Source: Plotosus lineatus (taxonomy: Eukaryota; Chordata; Actinopteri; Siluriformes; Plotosidae). Taken from it: a DNA stretch of 64,000 nt. The notes beneath the pieces were generated by a model. It worked only from the letters and a program-made list of their open reading frames with translations, searched no databases and was not told the origin of the DNA. A program made the translations under genes and the position numbers. The stretch is from positions 40,392,501-40,456,500 of the forward strand of contig CM045733.1 of the NCBI GenBank assembly GCA_024760905.1. Reading direction: 5' to 3'. Below, piece by piece: positions 56,640 to 64,000 of this stretch (the stretch's first letter is position 1; the number at the start of each line of letters is the position of its first letter).

Positions 56640-57385
56640 CAATCTCTTTAAACCATCCAATGACCTGGGTCCTCTCATCTACGCTCCCCTCTTTAGATCA
56701 CGCCACAGATTTACAATTAAGTTGAGGTCTGGAGACTGAAATGGCCATGGGAGGGGTTTGATTCTCTGTCTGGTGAACTATTTCTATATAGATTTGGTCA
56801 GATGTTTAGGGTCATTATCTTGTTGAAAGACCCTGTGACGACCAATGTTCAGCTTCCTGGCAGAGGCCACCAGGTTTTGATTTAAAATATCCTCGTATTT
56901 TGAAGCATTCATGATGCCATGCACCATAACAAGGTTCATATGGTCTCTGGAAGAGAAACAGGCCCACAGCATCACCGATCATCCCCCATATTTCACAGTG
57001 GGCATGAGATGCTTTTCTGCATACTCATCTTTTGTGTTCCACCGGACCCACTTGGGGTATTTGTTGCTTTTTCTCATCTGACCAAAGCAAACGGTCCAAG
57101 TTAAAGTCCCAGTACTGCTTAGCAAACTCCATATGTTTGCATTTATGATTTGTGAGTCATGCAGCTTGTTGGCATGTATATAGCACCTTGCTGGTGGTTT
57201 TGGAGCCTTTGTGATCCAGGCTTGTTTACCACTGTCCAAGTTGTTTTAAACTTCTTAATGATTCCTCTGACAGTAGATATGGGCCGATGCAGGCGAGGGA
57301 TAATTTTCTTGCAGTCTTTGCCTGACTTGTGAAGGTCGACACATATCTGCCTTAATTGAATGGTGTGTTCCTTTGTCTTTCCCAT
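56640..57385 (-). pseudogene. Tc1 transposase pseudogene with lost catalytic Glu
   Basis: Starts MGKTKEHTIQLRQICVDLHK at 57385. The helix-turn-helix region follows (RLHRPISTVRGIIKKFKTTW). After shifts it reads YTWTVCFGQMRKSNKYPKWV, MMLWACFSSRDHMNLVMVHG and HRVFQQDNDPKHLTKSI with the second catalytic Asp (56785-56830). Near 56705 the third-acid block reads [12 protein letters not shown], so Val (codon GTA) stands where the family has Glu (GAA). Frameshifts near 57200 and 56980 are further damage. Confidence 0.85.
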
Positions 57386-57481
57386 GTTGAATAGTAGATA
57401 AGAGAAATGGCCTCTGTGTCACGTCATATTTATACCTCTGTGAAACAGGGAGTGATAATTTACTAATTAAATGTTCCTAGA

Positions 57482-57582
57482 CTACTCTGATCAACTTTGT
57501 AAACTACTGTAGAAATGACAGAAATAAATGTAACTGAAGTATTTTTGTCATTTCTACAGGAGTTACAAAGTTGACAGAGTAG
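57482..57582. repeat. Foldback sequence, arms about 43 bp
   Basis: CTACTCTGATCAACTTTGTA to GAAATGACAGAAAT (57482-57525) is matched in reverse by 57541-57582 with two small indels. The loop is 15 bases. It may be a small MITE. Confidence 0.8.
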
Positions 57583-57673
57583 CTAGCAACATTTTTCCCC
57601 TATTTTTTTATATAATAAAATTATATATTTTTCCTAAAAGAATTATTTATTACTCAGGGATTTTTCCCCTTAA

Positions 57674-58332
57674 CTCATTTGCTACTGCAATCTTGCTGTG
57701 AGCACTAGCCTTCAAACCCAGCAGAAAATACGTTTTAGCTTCAAAATGTCGACTTTGGGATTTTCATATTTCCAAATACGTGGAACATTAAACTTTCACG
57801 TGAAAGTGTTTTTTCACCGTGACGAGTGTTATAAATGCGATATATTCGACATTATTGAAAGTGAGTTAGTTTTTGTTGATTACAAACCAAGAAATGCCCC
57901 AGACAGCTGAGATCGTTTTATTTTCAAGTTCTAATCCATGTAAAGTGAACTACTGTGCATGATTTGAAAGGTCTAATTGTAAATTTTAATAGCATACAGT
58001 CAAAATCCTTTCTGTAAAAACATACGTGTCCGCCATTTTGTTAGGACCGCAAAAAAGCTGTTGTCAATGACACTTTAATATTCATTATTTCCAGTTTATA
58101 TCGCTGTGGAAGCACCAAGTAAGTAGTTATAACACTGTCAAAATCTTTATATTGGTTGTTTGGATTTGATATTTGAAGTACATTTATTATTAGAAGATGA
58201 ACAAGCGATGCAATCAGACCGTGTATACTTAACCACTTCAGTGGTTCCTGGGGTTTGAAAGCTTGGTTTTCATCGCGGGGATGTGGGAGTAATAAAATCG
58301 CACCACTACAGTGGTTTGCGGTAGTGAATGGG
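57674..58332. mobile_element. piggyBac-like MITE (659 bp) with TTAA target duplication
   Basis: TTAA on both sides (57670-57673 and 58333-58336). Ends CTCATTTGCTACTGCAATCT and, reversed, CCCATTCACTACCGCAAACC: inverted repeats. TTAA is the hallmark of piggyBac. The small frame at 57698-57910 has no recognised transposase motif. Confidence 0.85.
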
Positions 58333-58460
58333 TTAAAATTCACTTGAGGTGAAGGTTACATTTTTGTACAATTTTCAGTAAGAGAGTAGCTTCTGCAATA
58401 AAAAAAAAGTAATACATTTTAAGGCTTTTAACACATCCTAAAAATGGGTGTCAATAATTA

Positions 58461-58490
58461 TGTGTGTGTGTGTGTGTGTGTATATGTGTA

Positions 58491-58550
<60 letters not shown>
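58461..58550. repeat. (TG)n then (TA)n microsatellite
   Basis: TG to about 58480, then TA with two TATG interruptions to 58550. Confidence 0.95.
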
Positions 58551-58554
<4 letters not shown>

Positions 58555-58588
58555 GACAGGACAAAGACTTTCTATTGAAACTCCATTT

Positions 58589-58643
58589 ATCACTACAGAT
58601 CTGTTTCGAGGGGTGGTGAAACCATCCTCTCTCTTCAGGTGAT
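58589..58643 (-). ncRNA. Candidate type I hammerhead ribozyme (copy C, left arm)
   Basis: Minus-strand 55-nt motif with the same core, stems and GTA cleavage triplet as copy A. Confidence 0.8.
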
Positions 58644-58679
58644 TATAGAAGAATTCTAACTATAGAAGATTCTTCTGTA

Positions 58680-58734
58680 ATCACCTGAAGAGAGAGGATG
58701 GTTTCACCACCCCTCGAAACAGATCTGTAGTGAT
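58680..58734 (+). ncRNA. Candidate type I hammerhead ribozyme (copy C, right arm)
   Basis: Plus-strand 55-nt motif, identical to copies A and B through the core and stems. Confidence 0.85.
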
Positions 58735-58862
58735 AAATGGAGTTTCAATAGAAAGTCTTTGTCCTGTCCTTTTGTTATTTGCTCTACCAAAAAGTATTGA
58801 GCACTCTCCTACGGAAGGATCTACTCAGAAAATCCTCCTATATATATATATATATATATATA

Positions 58863-59950
<1,088 letters not shown>

Positions 59951-59964
59951 GTATATAGCTAACC

Positions 59965-60305
59965 GGGCAGTGGTGGTCTGGTAGTATAGTGCTGGATTGC
60001 TGATCCAAAGGTTGGGGGTTCGAGTCCCACTCTCCACAAGGTTGTCACTGTCCCCCCCAGTGCAGCAAACTGGGTTATCAAAAGCTGACTATGTCTCTCA
60101 CTGTCTGTGGTGTGAAGTATGTAAAAGAATTACTGCTGACTTCCTACACGAGTAGGCTGCAAATCCGTCAGCGTGCTTCCGCCCTGCGATGGCCTGGCGA
60201 GCTGTCCAGGGTGTACTCTGCCCTTGCCCGGAGTTGGCTGGGCTGGGCACCAGCCTTCCCATGACCCTAGTTAGGATTAAGCATTTACAGAAAATGAACT
60301 GAACT
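59965..60305 (+). mobile_element. tRNA-derived SINE, full length, perfect 14-bp TSD
   Basis: GTATATAGCTAACC flanks it exactly (59951-59964 and 60306-60319). The head has A-box-like TGGTCTGGTAG and a B box GGTTCGAGTCC that matches the tRNA consensus. Body and tail A follow, ending CAGAAAATGAACTGAACT. One of the best preserved copies and a good reference for the family. Confidence 0.95.
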
Positions 60306-60448
60306 GTATATAGCTAACCAATTGTGTAATTTTGTATGAATGTTCTCTCTTGAAATATATAGATAAACAAAGAACATGTTGGAAAATTGAAGTTATGGTT
60401 TTAACATTGACTGTGTTAGAAAGCACTTGCCCTTTAAAAAAACCCGTA

Positions 60449-60747
60449 CAGTCGGCCCCCTACTTACGAAATTAATCCGTTCTCGGGCCCTTTTCATAAC
60501 GCAGGGATTTTGTCAGTATGGGGTCACATTTTACATGTTAAACGCCTAATTCGTTCCAAGGCTCCAGTCTTTGGACTGGATAAACCCCACCAACCCTTTA
60601 AAAATTATAAAGGGCCACCAATTTTGTATGAAATACGTGTTAAAAGTAAAAGAAAATTATTTATTAAACCATTTAAACATTTTATTAACATATTAAACCA
60701 TTTTATTAACATATTTAATTAGACTATTATTAAACATTTTTTATTAA

Positions 60748-60839
<92 letters not shown>

Positions 60840-61315
60840 CAGGCCACATCCACAAGACGTGGAATTCGAAGCGCATCCCCTGCTTGACAGTTGGAAGGTC
60901 TAAACTCAACTTTAACTTGATTCCTTGAGGGATCGGAATTCCAAATGAGCTCAAATGCACCCAAATTTATTGAAATAAACATTTACTGAATTAAACAAGT
61001 TAAAAAACTAAACTAAAAATAAAGAGTTAAGCTTCCTTCTGTCTCTTGAAAGATCAGAGGTCCTCACTATATTTCTGCTTTAAGGTCTCCTTCTGGTTCT
61101 GCATCATCCCTCCTAGCCAATAGGAGGCCAGTGGGGCGGGATGTTGAGAGACAGCCAATGAGAGAACAACTCGCGCATTGTGTGGAATTTTGATTGGCGA
61201 GTTTGAATTTTGAAATTATTTTTGTAAGAGGGGGTTGTTTTCGTATCCAGTGGACGTAAACTTAGGAAAATGATCATAACCTGGGGATTTCGTCTTCGTA
61301 AGTAGGGGCGGACTG
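60449..61315. mobile_element. Tigger-like MITE (867 bp), complete
   Basis: TA on both sides (60447-60448 and 61316-61317). Ends CAGTCGGCCCCCTACTTACG and, reversed, CAGTCCGCCCCTACTTACGA. Inside are (AC)n 60751-60796 and (CT)n 60798-60834. Relatives are at 2130-2338 and 30148-30668. No transposase coding. Confidence 0.85.
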
Positions 61316-61382
61316 TATATTGTCAGTAGAAATTCTGTTGTTCACTATAGTCTCAGTGAATGAGCTTGTTGCTATGGAAATT

Positions 61383-61709
61383 CATCAGTTCATTTTAACG
61401 GCTTAATCCTAATTAGGGTCAAGGGGAGGCTGGCGCCCATCCCAACCGACTCCGGGTGAGTGCAGAGTACACCCTGGACAGCTCGACAGGCCATCGTAGG
61501 GCGGAAACATGCTGACGGCTTTGCAGCCTACTCCTGTCGAAAGTCAGCAACGGTTCTTTAACAGCCTCACACCATAGACAGTGAGAGACATAGTTGGCCT
61601 TTGATAACCCAGTTAGCTGCACTGTGGGGACAGCGAGAACCTGTGGTGAGTGGGGCTTGAACCCTCACCCTTAGGATCAGTGCACCTTTATCACTAGGCC
61701 ACCACTGCC
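61383..61709 (-). mobile_element. SINE, tail type A, perfect 14-bp TSD
   Basis: TTGCTATGGAAATT flanks it exactly (61369-61382 and 61710-61723). Head reversed: AGGCAGTGGTGGCCTAGTGA; tail at the left is CATTTTAACGGCTTAATCCT. Confidence 0.95.
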
Positions 61710-61904
61710 TTGCTATGGAAATTATATTGTATATTGTAACAACAAGTAGAGTATAAACATTAGTCGAGTATAAACACGCACTACTCTCAGAGCTGTTGCT
61801 ATAGAACATTAATCAACATCTTCTGACCAGTCAGGATGCTGTAATGTAAAAATGCAGTCATTCATACTCTTCAATAGAACCGTTGAGTTTCTCATTCCTC
61901 TTCT

Positions 61905-62215
61905 GATTAAGTTCACAGGGAGGCTGGCACTCATCTCAGCTGAAACTGGGTGAGGGCAGGGTACATCCCGGACATCTTGCCAGGCCATCGCAGGACCAAC
62001 GCTCACAGAACCATTCATACTCACACCTACAGGTGATTTACAACAGCCAATTAATCTACTGTGCATGTTTTTGGTCTGGTGGGAGGAAACCGGAGTACCA
62101 GGAAGAAACCCATGAAGACACAGCATGCGAACTCCAGACTGAAATGCCCGAGCTGGGAATTGAACCCAGGACCTTCTTGCTGTGAGGCAGGCGTGCTAAC
62201 CACTATGCCACTGTG
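61905..62215 (-). mobile_element. Second tRNA-derived SINE-like repeat
   Basis: From 62220 on the minus strand: GGCAGCACAGTGGCATAGTG (A-box zone), then GGTCCTGGGTTCAATTCCCA (B box GGTTCAATTCC), a middle with GGTTTCTTCCTGGTACTCCG and a right end CTTGCCAGGCCATCGCAGGA reversed. Family members are widespread in fishes. TSD not resolved. Confidence 0.75.
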
Positions 62216-63487
62216 CTGCCTCGCTAAGTTTTTCAGCTACATTTTTTAAGTACTGTATTGTTTTTCCCTGGTAACTCATGTTTGGTTATTGGATGCTGGG
62301 GTTTTTTTTTTGTTTGTTTTGTTTGCCATCTGAACCCTTGCATCCTGCAACTTTAAGGAATTGCAATTCATAAACTCAGCGCTTCCTCACACCCGGAGGT
62401 TAGAGATGTGTGTTTAGTATTTGGTGGTGTGGGTGAGAAAGATGGAGTGATTAAAGATGGAGACAGACGAGGGAATCACTGATGTTTGGTTTTATATTTG
62501 CAAGCCTGCTCACTTTAATGATCACAGGCAGATTAAAATATTGCCCTATTAGGGAATACAATTTGATATTGAATAAGGATGCAGAGAGAAAGAAAGGGGG
62601 GGGGGAAGAACACATTCTCTTATTTCAAAACTCTGCTAGTCTTTTTTTTTCTCATTCTGCTGCCAAACCTAATTTATTATACATCCAAGATTTTAAAAAC
62701 CTGCATCATTTATTATGTTTATTTTTTTTTTTTTATCAGCACTTCAACTATAAAGCAGAGACTTTGTTCTTGTCCCAGATACCCAGAAAAAAAAAAAAAA
62801 TCGACAATGCATACAATGCATTGAATTCTCTAACAACATCAACACCCTATATACTACATCACACACCCACACACAGAAAAAGAGGGAGGTAGTGGAGAGA
62901 GAGAGAGAGAGAGACAGATGGATAGATGGTCAAAGTCTATGGATGGATGGATGGATGGATGGATAGATAGATAGATAGATAGATAGATGAGAAGTGGAGT
63001 TCTGATTGCTCATATGGTGTTTTTATAACAGCAATTCTGAAAATGACAAAGAAAATGACAAAGCATTGAAACTTGAACAAGGCAAAGCATTGACTCAAAA
63101 ATAAAAATCAGCCATGAATTTCTAACACATTTTATTTGTGTTTAACAAGCAAAACTCAAGAAAAGTTCAAACGATCAAAACTGTGGTAGCTAAGTTGTAA
63201 ACGTGTACATTAGTGGAGCACAGCCACTGCAGCACATTGCTCCCAGATAAATACCCACTGACTCTGCCTCCTTTTATTTGTCCATCACCATGTAATACAA
63301 AGCAATAAAATGTACATTTCATATAATTAAAGTAAAATAAACATCAATCTGTGCAGAAAATCACAGTTTTAACTGAGTTAATTGATAAACAAGGCCCCGA
63401 ATAAATTTTACCACAAAATTGCAAGAAAAACTGAACTGGGTTCTTTAAAAGTTGCATTTCTTGTGTAAGTTTTCTGATAATGACTTA
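62216..63487. other. Non-coding, with short tandem repeats
   Basis: (GA)n 62897-62914, (GGAT)n about 62938-62963 and (GATA)n 62962-62988; homopolymer runs at 62646, 62727 and 62788. No gene recognised. Confidence 0.5.
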
Positions 63488-64000
63488 CAAACCGGATTCC
63501 AAAAAAGTTGGGACACTGTACAAATTGTGAATAAAAACTGAACGCAATTATGTGGCTCGAGGTGCCAAATTTCAATATTTTATTCTGAATAGAACATAGA
63601 TGGCAGGGTCAAAAGTTTAAACTGAGAAAATGTATCATTTTAAGGGAAAAATATGTTGATTTTAAATTTCACGGTGTCAACAAATCTCAAAAAAGTTTGG
63701 ACAGGTAGCAATGAGAAGCTGGAAAAGTCAATTGCACTTATAATGAACAGCTGCAAGGCCAATTACAGCTAATGAGTTCTATCGGCAACATGACTGAGTA
63801 TAAAAAGAGCTTCTCAGAGTGACAGTGTCTCTCAGAAGTGAAGATGGCTAGACGATCACCAATTCCCCCAATGTTGCGCAGAAAGATAGTGGAGCAATAT
63901 CAGAAAGGTGCTTCCCAGCCAAAAATTGCAAATAGTTTGAAGTTATCATCATCTACAGTGTACAACATCATGCAAAGACTCAGAGAAGCTGGAACAGTCT
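63488..64000 (+). mobile_element. Tc1-like transposon, left part, continues beyond window
   Basis: TA at 63486-63487, then CAAACCGGATTCCAAAAAAG and TTGGGACACTGTACAAATTG, an inverted-repeat start I recognise from an abundant fish Tc1 family. A repeat of the core lies at 63678-63705 (ACAAATCTCAAAAAAGTTTG). The transposase frame starts at 63844 and is open to the window edge. Confidence 0.9.
63844..64000 (+). CDS. Tc1 transposase, N-terminal part (window edge)
   Basis: Begins MARRSPIPPMLRRKIVEQYQ and continues KGASQPKIANSLKLSSSTVY, NIMQRLREAGTV to the last base. KIANSLKLSSSTVYNIMQRL is the first paired-like helix-turn-helix that binds the terminal repeats. The start ATG is the first after the AT-rich leader and is preceded by AAG. 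There is no stop in 52 codons. The catalytic DD34E part lies beyond the window, so activity cannot be judged. Confidence 0.8.
   Translation, partial: MARRSPIPPMLRRKIVEQYQKGASQPKIANSLKLSSSTVYNIMQRLREAGTV

Larger units (their letters stand above)
55791..58463 (-). mobile_element. Tc1-like transposon with two SINEs and a piggyBac-like MITE inside
   Basis: Terminus CACTGCCCTCCATAATTATT at 55791 and the opposite end ATGGGTGTCAATAATTATG near 58463 are inverted repeats. The right end has been replaced by a TG tract. Transposase lies on the minus strand at 57385-56640. Nested inserts: SINE 55861-56019, SINE 56196-56527, foldback 57482-57582, TTAA-flanked MITE 57674-58332. Confidence 0.85.
58551..58838. 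mobile_element. Hammerhead-ribozyme palindromic element, copy C
   Basis: Same orientation as copy A: left arm from AAAGGACAGGACAAAGACTT, right arm ending AGTCTTTGTCCTGTCC (58772), then the unique segment (GCTCTACCAAAAAGTATTGA to AGAAAATCCTC). TA repeats lie on both sides (58500-58550 and 58839-58862). It is directly next to the Tc1 terminus. Confidence 0.85.

Noticed and set aside
59965..60040. A true tRNA gene at the SINE heads.
   Set aside because: A and B boxes are present, but no cloverleaf with a proper anticodon arm is evident and the same head continues into the SINE body in every copy.

Overview
This window is eukaryotic nuclear DNA, almost certainly from a teleost fish. Evidence: long dinucleotide microsatellites (AC/TG, TA, CT/GA), several Tc1-type transposons typical of fish, Rex3-type RTE retrotransposons, two tRNA-derived SINE families, and no bacterial gene organisation. 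The species cannot be fixed from sequence alone; an otophysan such as a catfish is only a guess. I found no host protein-coding gene I can defend. The window reads as intergenic or intronic DNA built from nested, mostly dead mobile elements.

Layout. 1-9 kb: a 93-bp tandem array inside a Tigger-type element, two Tc1 remnants, microsatellites and one SINE. 9.4-16.1 kb: a minus-strand APE-type LINE split by a decayed LTR retrotransposon, which itself holds a 5'-truncated RTE. 17-22.3 kb: two copies of one Tigger-type element in opposite orientation; the first carries a 98-bp RTE insert and a hammerhead-ribozyme palindrome. 24-27 kb: a minus-strand Rex3 with a 465-codon open frame holding the reverse transcriptase. 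27.3-36.6 kb: a solo LTR, SINEs, a restriction-like-endonuclease (RLE) LINE, a 34-bp minisatellite, and a Tc1 element with an RTE insert and an LTR-like insert. 36.6-46.5 kb: SINEs, an 835-bp DNA transposon, and a Rex3 copy with an inverted 5' half that hosts a near full-length 3.15-kb LINE and a 346-bp retroposon, each with a 12-bp target-site duplication (TSD). 46.5-64 kb: a second RLE LINE, a hAT MITE, a second hammerhead palindrome, a near full-length plus-strand Rex3, a Tc1 element with two SINEs and a TTAA-flanked piggyBac-like MITE, a third hammerhead palindrome, two SINEs with perfect 14-bp TSDs, and the start of another Tc1 at the right edge.

The most interesting structure is the hammerhead palindrome (near 18.4, 50.3 and 58.6 kb). 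Each arm holds a complete type I hammerhead core: CTGAAGA, a closed stem II, GAAA, a short stem III ending GTA, and an exactly paired 5-bp stem I. So both strands encode a candidate self-cleaving RNA. All six cores are identical, all copies sit in TA-rich microsatellite, and the Tigger copy at 21.3-22.3 kb supplies a paralogous empty site for the first one.

The elements also show how retroposons share machinery. One tRNA-derived SINE body occurs with two different 3' tails, and one tail matches the 3' end of RTE fragments in this window. Many insertion boundaries are fixed by TSDs, so the relative ages of layers can be read directly.
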